Shown here: positions 1 through 8,442 of the stretch, piece after piece
Layout: every line of letters begins with the position of its first letter
Position numbering within the stretch: position 1 is the first letter of the stretch
NCBI GenBank assembly: GCA_963702175.1
Contig: OY969721.1
Span: forward strand, 2,294,001 to 2,358,000
Source: VRUE01 sp963702175
GTDB taxonomy: Bacteria > Actinomycetota > Thermoleophilia > Solirubrobacterales > 70-9
Direction: 5' to 3'
DNA length: 64,000 nt
Translations under genes and position numbers: made by a program
Notes under the pieces: generated by a model
What the model saw: only the letters and a program-made list of their open reading frames with translations
What the model was told of the DNA's origin: nothing
Databases searched by the model: none

Positions 1-1
1 C

Positions 2-565
2 GATGCTCTGATTCCGGAACTTTCCTATCCGGGAATCGAACGACGCCTGGGGGCAATGCGCGCCGCGCGTCAGGTTGAGCAAGTGACAGGACAAGGCGGG
101 GGACGGCCCTACGTGGTCACGCCATGGTTGCGCCAGGCTGTGGCGCCGCTTGCCGTCGCCGGACGCTGCGAGTGCCAGCACCTGAGCGAAGAGGCCGAGG
201 TTGTGACCCGGATCGACATCGAGGCCGCTTTCCTCCTCGCCGTTCCTCTAGTGAGGCTGCCCGGGGGTCGGGTAGGAGCGTGCCTGCTCGCCGTCGACAC
301 CACTGCGGGGGAGTCGGGGGGGGCCGAGCTGGAAGCATCCCAGGGCCGGCTGGCCGGGGTCCGGGTTGCGGTCGAGGGGGGCCAGATCACCTCCTGCGTC
401 TCCAAGCTCGAGAGCGACCCCGGGACCTGGGCTCTCGGTACGGTCGAGACCTGGCTGGATGCGCTTATCGACGGCCGCCTCGACGGGCTCCGCATCGGCG
501 GTGAGGAGCCTGATTTCGTGCGGTCTCTAGTCGCCGGTCTTCATGCCTCGCTGCATACGCACTAG
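2..565 (+). CDS. HxlR-like transcriptional regulator, 5'-truncated by the window edge
   Basis: The frame is open to the left edge, so only about 187 C-terminal residues are visible and the start lies outside. The first part (DALIPELSYPGIERRL, then GGRPYVVTPWLRQAVAPL) resembles the wing and last helix of an HxlR/MarR-type winged helix. It is followed by a segment beginning near EAAFLLAVPLVRLP that resembles the SCP2/sterol-carrier-like domain fused to HxlR regulators in Thermoleophilia. The helix-turn-helix core is missing, so the family call rests on the C-terminal two thirds. Role: probably a DNA-binding regulator with a small-molecule-binding C-terminal domain; the ligand is unknown. An ATG at 56 is internal, not the likely start. 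Confidence 0.6.
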   Translation, partial: DALIPELSYPGIERRLGAMRAARQVEQVTGQGGGRPYVVTPWLRQAVAPLAVAGRCECQHLSEEAEVVTRIDIEAAFLLAVPLVRLPGGRVGACLLAVDTTAGESGGAELEASQGRLAGVRVAVEGGQITSCVSKLESDPGTWALGTVETWLDALIDGRLDGLRIGGEEPDFVRSLVAGLHASLHTH

Positions 566-782
566 CTCCACCAAAACGTGCGCGCGCGAAAATGTGTTGC
601 AGTGATTTGCAGCCTAAAGAGCGAGAACTCGCCCCTAGTATGACAAATCTGACTGATTGTACTGTCTTGACCATTCTCCTATAGCCCTGTATTCAGGTTG
701 CGGCTGTCAGCTTGACACCCGGCACCTGCGGCAGACCGGGTTCGAAAAGTCGACCCCCTACCCGTCAGCAAGGGGGCGAGCA

Positions 783-827
783 GCGGGCGTTAGATGGGGC
801 GGGATCGAAAGATCCCGCCCCGCCCGC
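783..827. terminator. Strong GNRA-capped hairpin in the convergent gap
   Basis: A perfect 11-bp stem (796-806 with 811-821) is closed by a GAAA loop. An outer 6-bp stem GCGGGC/GCCCGC (783-788 with 822-827) adds to it across a one-sided 7-nt bulge. No T-tract follows on either strand, so it may be a factor-assisted terminator or part of a small RNA. It lies 218 bp beyond the regulator stop. Confidence 0.5.
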
Positions 828-846
828 CGCACTTTCTCAAGGGAGA

Positions 847-868
847 TATATAACCGTACGGTTATATA
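847..868. promoter_or_regulatory. 22-bp perfect palindrome, TetR-operator-like
   Basis: The half-site TATATAACCGT is repeated exactly as its reverse complement with no spacer. An additional flanking inverted pair, GGGAGAT (841-847) and ATCTCCC (877-883), surrounds it. A centre of ACCGTACGGT is common for TetR-family dimers (family knowledge). It is oddly placed: it sits between two converging genes rather than upstream of one, so its target is unclear. It could control an unannotated small transcript in 566-1043. Confidence 0.5.
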
Positions 869-896
869 AAGAATTAATCTCCCTCACACACAAATC

Positions 897-968
897 GCGC
901 CGGGACCTTTGGAAGAAGGCCCCGGCGCTAACCGTAACTCAGCCCGGGTGGTGTTACCACTGGGCTCT
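897..968. terminator. Two tandem hairpins downstream of metH
   Basis: Hairpin one pairs 897-904 with 921-928 (8 bp), then 906-909 with 916-919, with one A-C mismatch between. Hairpin two runs from about 942 to 968 (AGCCC...GGGCT outer stem, inner TGGT/ACCA) and is followed by CTCTTT on the plus strand. They lie 76-147 bp beyond the metH stop on the minus strand and probably end transcription from one or both converging genes. The rest of 566-1043 shows no convincing coding region. Confidence 0.45.
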
Positions 969-1043
969 TTGATCATAGTGCGATGCGGATAAGGTTTCCA
1001 GTTGGTATGACAGATTCTCCCAACTTTCGCGAAATCACACCGG

Positions 1044-4000
1044 TTAAATAGTGGCTGCTGCGGGCTCCGACTCGGGAGGCAGCTTGCCGCCACGCTCGGT
1101 CCCAGCAATCAGCTCGTCGGGAGCAGGCTCCTCCGGCACGAAGCCGGATTTCATCCCGAAGTAGACGGCCTGAGGGTGGTGCGCGACGATCGCCACCGTT
1201 GACTGCTCAGGCATCACGGCGTAGCCGTCGGAAAGAGTCATCCCGATCTGTTCGAGGTCGAGCAGGCGCCAGACCTTCTCGTGCTCGGACTGGTCCGGGC
1301 AGGCGGGGTATCCCCACGAGTAGCGGCGGCCCTGGTCCAGCCCGATCTCGAGCTGGCGGCGGACCTCCGAGTGCAGCCACTCGGCCAACCCCTCCGCCGC
1401 CTGCACTCCGAGCCCGTGCACGAAGAGCTGCTCGGCGAACTCGCCTTCGCGCTCCAGCCGCTCGATTAGATCGGTCACCTCAGGGCCGACGGTTACCCCC
1501 TGCAATGCGACGACATCGCGCTCGCCCGAGTCGAGCGGCCGGAAAAAGTCGGTGAGGCAGATACGGTCGTGCCGCGGCTGGCGGGGAAAGACGAGGCGCT
1601 CCAGCTCGCGCTCGGAATCCTCAGGGTCAAAGACGACCAGCTCATTGCCATCGGCGGCGGCCGGGAAGTAGCCGAGCCGCACCCGGGGGTGCAGGTAGTC
1701 CTGCTCGCGCCACATCCGCTCCAGGCGGGGAGCGAAGCCCTCCTCGCCGTCGGCGCCGTCGATGAGGTTGCGCCAGGCCTCGCCCTTGACGCCGCGACCG
1801 CCCCAGTGCAGCTTGAAGAGGACGTGACGGTCGAGGTACGGGAAGACTTCGCCGAGATCGACCTCGACCTCGCGCGCCCCCCAGAAGGGCGGAGAGGGGA
1901 TTGGCACGTCGGTGCGGGCCTTGGAGCGCACGCTGTCGTCGCTGACCGGAGGACCGTCGTCGACCTCGACCGGCTTCTCGCGCAGCTGCCTGGCCTCGCC
2001 CCGGATGCGCTCGACCAGCGCCTCCCGTGCCTCCGTGTCGACCAGCGCGTCCATCGTGTCCAGGCCCTGGAAGGCGTCCTTGCAGTAGAAGACCCCTGGC
2101 TCGTAGACCTCGTCGGAGTCTTTGCCGTTCGGGTAGAGGGTGCGGCGGCCGAAGTCGCGGTTGATCGCTGCCCCTCCGATCAGAACCGGGAAGCCGAGCC
2201 CGCGCTGATGCAGCTCCTGGATGCAGATCGGCATCTGCTTGGAGGTGGAGACGAGCAAGGCGGAGAGGCCGATTGCATCGGCCTCGCTCTCCACGGCGGC
2301 CTCAATGATCGTGTCCACCGGGACTTGCTTGCCAAGGTCGATCACCGTGTAACCGTTGTTGGTAAGGATGGTGTTGACCAGCGACTTGCCGATGTCGTGG
2401 ACGTCGCCGAACACAGTCGCGATCACGACCTTGCCCTTGGTGTGGCCCTCGATCCGGTCCAGGTAGTTCTCGAGCTGCGCCACGGCACGCTTCATCACTT
2501 CCGCCGATTGCAGGACAAAGGGCAGGATCAGTTCGCCGGCACCGAACTTGTCGCCGACCTCCTTCATCGCGGGCAGCAACACCTCGTTGAGGGTGGGCAC
2601 GGCACCGATCTTCTCCACCGATCGGTCGATCCAGTCCTCGACTCCGTCCTTCTTGCGACGCAGGACGTGCCAGTGCAGGGCCTCCTCGGGCTCCATACCC
2701 TCGGTCGGGTCGCCCGCCTCCTCGGCGTCCTCCTCGCCCTTCGACTCGAAGTGAGAGATGAAGCGCTCCAGCGCGTCCTCGCGGCGGTTGAAGACGAGGT
2801 CGTCGGTCAGCTCGCGCTCCTCGTCGGAAATCTCGCTGTAGGGGGTGATGTGGTTCGGGTTGACCATCGCCAGGTCGAGCCCGGCCTCGACGCAGTGGTG
2901 AAGGAAGACCGAGTTGAGGACCGCCCGCGGTCGCGGCGAGACGCCGAAGGAGACGTTGGAGACGCCGAGCGAGGTCTTGACGCCGGGAATCTCCGCCTTG
3001 ATCCGGCGGATTCCCTCGATCGTCTCGATCGCCGAGGGCTTCCACTCCTCGTCACCGGTGGTGAGGGTGAAGGTGAGCGCGTCGAAGATCAGCGCCTCCC
3101 GGTCAAGGCCGTGCTCGTCGCAGGCGATATCGCGGATTCGCTGGGCGATCTCGACCTTGCGCTCTGCCGTCTTCGCCATCCCGACCTCGTCGATGGTCAG
3201 CGCGATCAGCGCTGCCCCGTGTGCCTTGGCCAGCGGCGCCACGACGTCGGCCTTGTCACGGCCCGCCTCGAGGTTGATCGAGTTGACGATCGCCCGGCCG
3301 GGGATCTGCTCCAGCGCTGCCTGGATCACCTCGGGCTCGGTCGAGTCGACCTGGATCGGCGCCGGCTGCGTCAGCGAGATCCGCTTTACCACGGCCGCCA
3401 TCTGCTCGTCCTCGTCCTGGCGCTCGGTCAGCGCCACGCAGGCGTCGAGCACGTGGGCGCCTCCTTCCACCTGGTCTTCGGCGACCTGGACGAGGCCGTC
3501 GTAGTCGTCAGCGAGCAGCAGCTCCTTGGCCTTGCGTGAGCCCTGCGAGTTGACCCGCTCGCCGACCAGCGTCGGCCGCGGTTCCTGCACGAGCGGAGTG
3601 GAGGTCATCATCGAGGAGACCTCGATCGGACCAGGAGCTGGGCGCTCTCCCGGAACGCGTCCGGCGACCCGCTCGCCGATCGCGGCGATGTGGGCAGGGG
3701 TCGTTCCGCAGCAGCCACCGACGATGCCGACGCCGTAGCGCTCGACGAACTCGCCCAGGGTCGCGGCCAGCGGCTCCGGCTCTTCGGGAAAGATCGTCTC
3801 GCCGTCGGGCCCCTGCAGAGGTAGGCCGGCGTTGGGGATGCAGTGGACCGGCAGTGGACTGGTCTCGCCCAGATAGCGGATCGCGTCCCTCATGTCCTCG
3901 GGCCCGGTTGAGCAGTTGAGGCCGATCACGTCAACCTCGAGCGCGCTCAGCGTCGTCAGCACCGCCTGGATATCGGTGCCTAGCAGCATCTTGCCGCCCT

Positions 4001-4589
4001 GCGGTAGCAGTGAGACGCTGGTCTGAATCGGCAGCGCCCTGCCGGTCTCCTTGAAGGCCTGGCGGGCGCCGAACACTGCCGCCTTCACCTCGAGGATGTC
4101 CTGCGCCGTCTCGATGATGATCAGGTCGGCGCCCCCTTCGGCCAGTCCAAGGGCCTGCTCGGCGAAGACCTCGACCAGCCGGGCGAAGGAGATGTCGCCC
4201 AGGGTCGGGTCGGTGGAGGCAGGAAGGAAGCCGGTTGGCCCGATCGAGCCAGCGACGAAGCGCTCCTCGCCCGCCGCCTTGCGCGCAATCTGCGTCGCCT
4301 TGAGGTTGATCTCGTGTGTGTGGGCGCCGAGTCCCCACTCTTCGAGCTTCAGGCGCGAGCCTTGGAAAGTGTCGGTCTCGACCACTTCGGCGCCGGCTTC
4401 CAGCATCGAGGTGTGGACGCCCTCGATCACGTCCGGACGGTTCAGCACCAGCGCCTCGTGGCACTTGCCCTCGAGCCCGCCGTAATCCTCCTCAGTCAGC
4501 TCGAACTGCTCCAGGGTCGCGCCCATGCCGCCGTCGAAGACGACGACGCGTTCGCGAGTTGCAGCTATGAAGTCACGCTCGGCCACCAC
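1044..4589 (-). CDS. metH: Cobalamin-dependent methionine synthase
   Basis: Cytosolic enzyme that moves a methyl group from 5-methyltetrahydrofolate through methylcobalamin to homocysteine. At 1181 residues it is close to the usual ~1230 and all modules are present. The homocysteine domain (1-310) carries the zinc ligands in LNCSTG (Cys226) and GGCCGTTP (about 291-298). The pterin domain starts at VGERVN (~342). The cap domain covers about 640-715. The B12 module has GDVHDIG (728-734; His731 is the cobalt ligand). The C-terminal reactivation domain contains RRYSWGYPACP near 1088, the S-adenosylmethionine site. The gene starts 30 bp after the aldehyde dehydrogenase stop on the same strand, so co-transcription is possible. 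No B12 or SAM riboswitch was seen upstream. Confidence 0.98.
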   Translation of the reverse strand: MVAERDFIAATRERVVVFDGGMGATLEQFELTEEDYGGLEGKCHEALVLNRPDVIEGVHTSMLEAGAEVVETDTFQGSRLKLEEWGLGAHTHEINLKATQIARKAAGEERFVAGSIGPTGFLPASTDPTLGDISFARLVEVFAEQALGLAEGGADLIIIETAQDILEVKAAVFGARQAFKETGRALPIQTSVSLLPQGGKMLLGTDIQAVLTTLSALEVDVIGLNCSTGPEDMRDAIRYLGETSPLPVHCIPNAGLPLQGPDGETIFPEEPEPLAATLGEFVERYGVGIVGGCCGTTPAHIAAIGERVAGRVPGERPAPGPIEVSSMMTSTPLVQEPRPTLVGERVNSQGSRKAKELLLADDYDGLVQVAEDQVEGGAHVLDACVALTERQDEDEQMAAVVKRISLTQPAPIQVDSTEPEVIQAALEQIPGRAIVNSINLEAGRDKADVVAPLAKAHGAALIALTIDEVGMAKTAERKVEIAQRIRDIACDEHGLDREALIFDALTFTLTTGDEEWKPSAIETIEGIRRIKAEIPGVKTSLGVSNVSFGVSPRPRAVLNSVFLHHCVEAGLDLAMVNPNHITPYSEISDEERELTDDLVFNRREDALERFISHFESKGEEDAEEAGDPTEGMEPEEALHWHVLRRKKDGVEDWIDRSVEKIGAVPTLNEVLLPAMKEVGDKFGAGELILPFVLQSAEVMKRAVAQLENYLDRIEGHTKGKVVIATVFGDVHDIGKSLVNTILTNNGYTVIDLGKQVPVDTIIEAAVESEADAIGLSALLVSTSKQMPICIQELHQRGLGFPVLIGGAAINRDFGRRTLYPNGKDSDEVYEPGVFYCKDAFQGLDTMDALVDTEAREALVERIRGEARQLREKPVEVDDGPPVSDDSVRSKARTDVPIPSPPFWGAREVEVDLGEVFPYLDRHVLFKLHWGGRGVKGEAWRNLIDGADGEEGFAPRLERMWREQDYLHPRVRLGYFPAAADGNELVVFDPEDSERELERLVFPRQPRHDRICLTDFFRPLDSGERDVVALQGVTVGPEVTDLIERLEREGEFAEQLFVHGLGVQAAEGLAEWLHSEVRRQLEIGLDQGRRYSWGYPACPDQSEHEKVWRLLDLEQIGMTLSDGYAVMPEQSTVAIVAHHPQAVYFGMKSGFVPEEPAPDELIAGTERGGKLPPESEPAAATI

Positions 4590-4619
4590 CTAAAGGTACC
4601 GAGCGGATTTCCGGCTCAG

Positions 4620-6185
4620 CTAGCGACGCAGGCCGAGGCGGCGCTTCAGGTCGCGAGCATTGAAGGCTTGCGCCACCCGGGAGACCAGTCCGCGGCGGGC
4701 CTTGGTGTACGGATACCAGGTCGGCTCCCGCTTGCCGCCAAAGCGGGTGATCACGACAGACTCGGTGCGGCAGTACTTCTTGATCCCGGGCTCGCCGTGG
4801 CGGTAGCCGATGCCCGACTCCTTCCAGCCGCCCATCGGCACGTCCATCGCGAGGTAGTTGACGAGCACGTCGTTGACGTTGACAGCGCCGCACTCGACCC
4901 TGCGGGCGACGCTCTCGGCACGCTCCTTCTCGCCGAAGACGGAGCCGGAAAGGCCGTAGCGACTGTCGTTGGCCAGCTGGAGCGCCTGCTCGGAATCGCG
5001 CACCTTCATCACCCCTACCACCGGGCCAAAAGTCTCGTCGCGCATCACCTTCATCGAGTGATCGACATCGACGAGCACTGTCGGCTCGAAGTAGTCGCCG
5101 GGCCCGGCGACACGCTTGCCGCCGGTCAGCGCCCGCGCCCCGGAGGCCAGGGCGTCCTCGACGTGATCCTCGACGATCGCGGTCTGGTTGGGCGAAGTCA
5201 TCGCACCGACCTCAGTGCCGTGACCCTTGCTGTCAACGCCTTGGCGCAGCTTGCCGACCTCGGTCGTCAGCTTGGCGATGAACTCGTCATAGGCGGGCTC
5301 CTCGACGTAGATCCGCTCGACCGACATGCAGATCTGGCCTGAGTTCATCATCCCGCCCCAGGCTGCGGCGTTGGCGGCGCGGTCGATGTCGGCATCGGCG
5401 AGGACGATCATCGGGTCCTTGCCGCCCAGCTCGAGGCTGACCGGGGTCAGAGTCTCGGCGGCGCGCGCCATCACCTTGCGGCCTGTCCTGTCAGAGCCGG
5501 TGAACTGGACGAAGTCGACCGCGTCGACCAGAGCGCCGCCGGTCTCGCCAACCCCGTGCACGCACTCGAGCACGTCGGGGCCGCCGATCTCCTCCTTCCA
5601 GGCCTTGACGATCTCGGCGAGGCCGAGCGGCGTGAACTCGGAAGGCTTGATTACCACTGCGGCACCCGCCTGCATCGCCGGAATCGCGTCGCCCAGGGCC
5701 AAGATCAGGGGGAAGTTCCAGGGGCTGATGATGCCGACGACAGGGTGGGGCCGGTACTGGACCCGGAGCTTCTTGGCGGCGAGCAGCGGTGTATGGGGGC
5801 GGACGCTCTCCTCGCCGATGAACTTGGCAGCCTTGGTGCCGTAGAAATTGATCAGGTCGGCGAGGTAGGCGGGCTCGTTGGAGGCATCGGGGCGGACCTT
5901 GCCGGTCTCCGCGAGCATCGTCTCCAGCACTCGCTCCTGGTTGTCGAGCAGCCAGTCACGCAGCTGACCGAGCCAGCGGTAGCGACCCTCGATCCCCAGC
6001 GCCTCCCAGGCAGGCTGGTTGGCGCGCACCCGCGCGACGGTCTCCGCGACGTCTTGGGGGGAGGCGATCGGCACCGTGGCAACCAGGTCGCCCGTCGCCG
6101 GATTGTGGACCTCGATTTGGTCGGGTCCGGCGCCGTTCGTCCTGGCGCTCGCCTCACTGCCTTTCTCGACCGTGCCGCTCTCCAC
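4620..6185 (-). CDS. NAD(P)-dependent aldehyde dehydrogenase (succinate-semialdehyde-DH-like)
   Basis: Oxidises an aldehyde to the acid with NAD(P)+. The 521-residue protein has the full family pattern: PWNFP at 155-159, the cofactor loop FTGSDRTG at 228-235, the general base Glu252 in ELGGKDP, and the nucleophile Cys286 in NSGQICMS. An Arg-rich C-terminal tail of about 30 residues follows the catalytic domain. The start is GTG, with GGAAGGGAG about 6 nt upstream. A TetR-type inverted repeat lies 23 bp upstream (6208-6223). The substrate cannot be read from sequence; bulky aldehydes or succinic semialdehyde are plausible. metH follows after 30 bp, probably a chance pairing rather than one pathway. 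Confidence 0.92.
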   Translation of the reverse strand: MESGTVEKGSEASARTNGAGPDQIEVHNPATGDLVATVPIASPQDVAETVARVRANQPAWEALGIEGRYRWLGQLRDWLLDNQERVLETMLAETGKVRPDASNEPAYLADLINFYGTKAAKFIGEESVRPHTPLLAAKKLRVQYRPHPVVGIISPWNFPLILALGDAIPAMQAGAAVVIKPSEFTPLGLAEIVKAWKEEIGGPDVLECVHGVGETGGALVDAVDFVQFTGSDRTGRKVMARAAETLTPVSLELGGKDPMIVLADADIDRAANAAAWGGMMNSGQICMSVERIYVEEPAYDEFIAKLTTEVGKLRQGVDSKGHGTEVGAMTSPNQTAIVEDHVEDALASGARALTGGKRVAGPGDYFEPTVLVDVDHSMKVMRDETFGPVVGVMKVRDSEQALQLANDSRYGLSGSVFGEKERAESVARRVECGAVNVNDVLVNYLAMDVPMGGWKESGIGYRHGEPGIKKYCRTESVVITRFGGKREPTWYPYTKARRGLVSRVAQAFNARDLKRRLGLRR

Positions 6186-6207
6186 TGGACGCTCCCTTCC
6201 TCGACCC

Positions 6208-6223
6208 TTGGCTGGTCAGCCAA
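6208..6223. promoter_or_regulatory. TetR-type inverted repeat upstream of the aldehyde dehydrogenase
   Basis: TTGGCTG-GT-CAGCCAA is a perfect 7-2-7 inverted repeat placed 23 bp before the GTG start. It closely resembles the element at 35660-35675 before the acyl-CoA dehydrogenase and, less well, the one at 54543-54558 before the P450. Confidence 0.6.
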
Positions 6224-6231
6224 CCTTACCT

Positions 6232-7551
6232 CTAGATCTCGGAGATCGCCGCCAATGCCTCCGCCACCCGCGGATCGAACTGTGTGCCGGAGCAGGCTCG
6301 CAGCTCCGCCAGCGCTGCCTCGAGCGGCATCGCCTTGCGGTAGGAGCGGGTCGTGGTCATTGCGCTGAAGGCGTCGCAGCAGGTGACGATCCGCGCCTCG
6401 ATCGGGATCTCCTCGCTGGCAAGGCCGTCTGGGTAGCCACTACCGTCGTAGTGCTCGTGGGAGGAGCGCACTATGCGGCCGACATCGGCGAGGACCCCGC
6501 CGACCCGTTTCAGCATCGCCTCGCCCTCGATCGTGTGCCGGTGCATGATCTTCCACTCATCCTTATCGAGCGGTCCCGCTTTGTTGATGATCTCCTTGGG
6601 CACTGCGATCTTGCCGACGTCGTGCAGGAGCGCGGCGAACTCGACGTTGCGGCGCTGCCGGGAGTCGAGACCGAGCCGTTCGGCGACGGCCAGCGAGAGC
6701 TCGACCACGCCACGGCTGTGGCTGCCGGTGTAGGCGTCGTCGGCCTCGACGACGTCGCCGAGCAGCATCGCCGTCCCCTGGTAAGCGTCGCTCAGCTCCA
6801 CTGCCTGTTCGATCCTCGCCTCGCGCTCCCGAGAGAGAACCGCGAGGATCGCGGCCAGGGGAACGACGAGCAGGCAGATCGCCGGACCGAGTTCGATCGC
6901 GGCGAAGGCGGCGAGTAGGCCGATCGGCGCCAGGGCGGCATCGAGCGTGTAGACCGGCGCGATCAGGCGCAGCTCGGAGCGCGGCGAGCTGCCCTCGATC
7001 AGTCGCATGCGTACCGCGGTCACGACGAAGTCGAAGACGAACTGGGCGAGCAGCGCAATCGCGTAGACCGGCCACTCCTCCCAGGAGAAGACCTGAGCGC
7101 CGGCGACGATCAGCACCAGCGCCGGGCCTACCGCGTGCCAGCAGTCGCCGAAGACGTGGAAGGCGCGGTAGAAGCTGGTCCGGCCGCTCGCGTAGTCGAC
7201 CACCCTGCCCAGCGTCCAGCTGATGCTGACGATCAGCGGCACTGCGGGGGTCGGCAGCAGGAACAGCATCGGCACCAGCACCAGCTGGGTGGGGACCGTG
7301 TAGCCGTCGGCGACGTCGAACTGGGCCTGGCAGGCCAGCACATAGGCGCCGACGAGGATCGCCAGCGTCGGGATGTCGAGGGCGCGGGGTGAGGGGATCA
7401 GGAAGGCCATCGCCAGCGCGGTGGCCAGGAAGGCGGTCGCAGTGCCGATCTCGACAGCGCGCTCCCGTCCCCTTGCGGGCAGCACCGTTCGCTCTCGTCC
7501 ACGGGCGAAGAGCCGCTCTGCGTCGATTGTCTCGGTGACCGAAACGAACAT
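6232..7551 (-). CDS. Membrane HD-GYP cyclic-di-GMP phosphodiesterase
   Basis: Predicted to hydrolyse c-di-GMP to pGpG/GMP on the cytoplasmic side of the membrane. The N-terminal ~240 residues form a set of hydrophobic segments (an MASE-like sensor region of about 7 helices, family unnamed). The C-terminal ~190 residues are an HD-GYP domain: LLHDVGK holds the HD pair, and HEHYDGSGYPDG holds the GYP triad, so the catalytic motif is intact. I start it at the ATG at 7551. The frame is also open to a GTG at 7614, which would add an Arg-rich 21-residue leader; neither has a clear ribosome site. It is divergent from the riboswitch-controlled secreted protein at 7840, fitting a local c-di-GMP circuit. 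Confidence 0.9.
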   Translation of the reverse strand: MFVSVTETIDAERLFARGRERTVLPARGRERAVEIGTATAFLATALAMAFLIPSPRALDIPTLAILVGAYVLACQAQFDVADGYTVPTQLVLVPMLFLLPTPAVPLIVSISWTLGRVVDYASGRTSFYRAFHVFGDCWHAVGPALVLIVAGAQVFSWEEWPVYAIALLAQFVFDFVVTAVRMRLIEGSSPRSELRLIAPVYTLDAALAPIGLLAAFAAIELGPAICLLVVPLAAILAVLSREREARIEQAVELSDAYQGTAMLLGDVVEADDAYTGSHSRGVVELSLAVAERLGLDSRQRRNVEFAALLHDVGKIAVPKEIINKAGPLDKDEWKIMHRHTIEGEAMLKRVGGVLADVGRIVRSSHEHYDGSGYPDGLASEEIPIEARIVTCCDAFSAMTTTRSYRKAMPLEAALAELRACSGTQFDPRVAEALAAISEI

Positions 7552-7705
7552 GCGTCTGCACCGCTGTATCGGCACCGAACCGTGCCTGGACGAGGCACGA
7601 ATGCGAAAAGTCACGATCGCTCAACGACCAAGGAGTGGGTAGACGTTCGTTCGAACTTGCTTTACCTGCACTTTGCGGCAGTCGATCCTCCCCGCTCACA
7701 TAAGT

Positions 7706-7790
7706 CAGCTGCACAAGGCAAACCTGCCGCGAGGCAGGGACGCAAAGTCAGAGGTCTCGCCTACAGCGTGAGACGGCTCAACTGCCAGCT
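7706..7790 (+). ncRNA. Cyclic-di-GMP-I (GEMM) riboswitch aptamer
   Basis: The conserved GEMM-I core is plainly visible: GCACAAGGCAAACC, then a P2 hairpin CCTGCC-GCGA-GGCAGG (7723-7738) with a GNRA tetraloop, then GGGACGCAAAGTC. The second hairpin uses GTCTC/GAGAC around 7755-7774. A P1 closing stem can form between AGCTG (7707-7711) and CAGCT (7786-7790). The aptamer leads into the terminator at 7787-7813 and then the secreted-protein gene. The motif assignment is from memory of the family consensus, not a covariance-model search. Confidence 0.88.
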
Positions 7791-7813
7791 TGGTTTTCAC
7801 GACCAGGCTTTTT
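7787..7813 (+). terminator. Intrinsic terminator of the riboswitch expression platform
   Basis: AGCTTGGT (7787-7794) pairs with ACCAGGCT (7802-7809) with one G-U pair and a 7-nt loop, and is followed by five T residues. Its left arm overlaps the 3' half of aptamer stem P1 (7786-7790), so P1 and the terminator exclude each other. This geometry predicts that bound c-di-GMP prevents termination (an ON switch); the direction is inferred. An alternative small stem GACCA/TGGTC (7801-7805 with 7813-7817) could also compete. Confidence 0.75.
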
Positions 7814-7839
7814 GGTCTGCCGTGAAAGGAGGTTTGCCG

Positions 7840-8442
7840 ATGAAGCTCACTCAAAACACGATCCTGGCTGCGTTGTCGGTGGTGGTTGCGCTCGTCGCTC
7901 TGGCTGGCACGGCGCAGGCGGCCTGTCCCTACTACGGCGCGGAGAAGGTGTTTCGGCCCTGGGGCGACAGTCACAACTATGTCCTCGCGCCCGATGGCGG
8001 TTTCGAGGCGGGTGGTACCGGCTGGTCGCTGCGTGGTGGCGCCCAAGCCGTCGCGGGCAACGAGAGTCATTACATAAACGATGCGGCCGACTCTCGTTCG
8101 CTCTCGCTCCCGGCGGGCAGCTCCGCGTCGAGCCCGCCCATCTGCATGTCCCTCGACACTCCGATAATCCGGATGTTCGCGCGCAACACCGGCGACCCAT
8201 CCTCGCGCCTTCGGGTCGAGGCCAGCTACAAGTTGCTCGGTCTCGTCCGGACGAAGGCGGTGAGCACGGTGGTGGCGGGCCCGGCCTGGGCGCCCACCCA
8301 GCAGATGTCGACCGTTCTCACCCTGTCGACGATCGTCGGGACGTTGATCCCCAGCGCGATTCAGGTCCAGATAACTCCGCTCGACTCCAAGGGTAGGTGG
8401 CAGGTCGACGACCTCTACGTCGATCCGTTTGCCCGCCGCTAA
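7840..8442 (+). CDS. Secreted beta-sandwich protein under c-di-GMP riboswitch control
   Basis: The start is ATG at 7840 behind a strong AAAGGAGG (7825-7832). The 200-residue product has a Sec signal peptide ending near GTAQA-AC. The mature part reads like one carbohydrate-binding or jelly-roll-type domain: DGGFEAGGTGW, repeated beta-strand patterns, and a closing strand WQVDDLYVDPF. No catalytic motif is visible. With expression set by the riboswitch just upstream, a surface, matrix or adhesion role linked to c-di-GMP is likely (inference). The stop overlaps by 4 bp the stop end of the converging sugar dehydrogenase gene. Confidence 0.85.
   Translation: MKLTQNTILAALSVVVALVALAGTAQAACPYYGAEKVFRPWGDSHNYVLAPDGGFEAGGTGWSLRGGAQAVAGNESHYINDAADSRSLSLPAGSSASSPPICMSLDTPIIRMFARNTGDPSSRLRVEASYKLLGLVRTKAVSTVVAGPAWAPTQQMSTVLTLSTIVGTLIPSAIQVQITPLDSKGRWQVDDLYVDPFARR

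Noticed and set aside
735..752. GGTTCGAAA, resembling a tRNA T-loop
   Set aside because: The flanking bases do not form a 5-bp T-stem, and no acceptor, D or anticodon arm can be drawn on either strand.
1569..3539. 656-residue plus-strand open frame
   Set aside because: It is antisense to the unmistakable metH gene; long shadow frames are common in high-GC DNA, and its product is Asp/Leu/Arg-rich without domains.
4590..6231. B12 or SAM riboswitch for metH
   Set aside because: Only 30 bp precede metH and the gap before the aldehyde dehydrogenase is short; no conserved B12-box or SAM core was seen.
7645..7656. GTTCGAAC-containing motif resembling an SOS box
   Set aside because: Only an 8-bp palindrome; it does not fit the spaced actinobacterial LexA consensus, and the neighbouring genes are not SOS genes.
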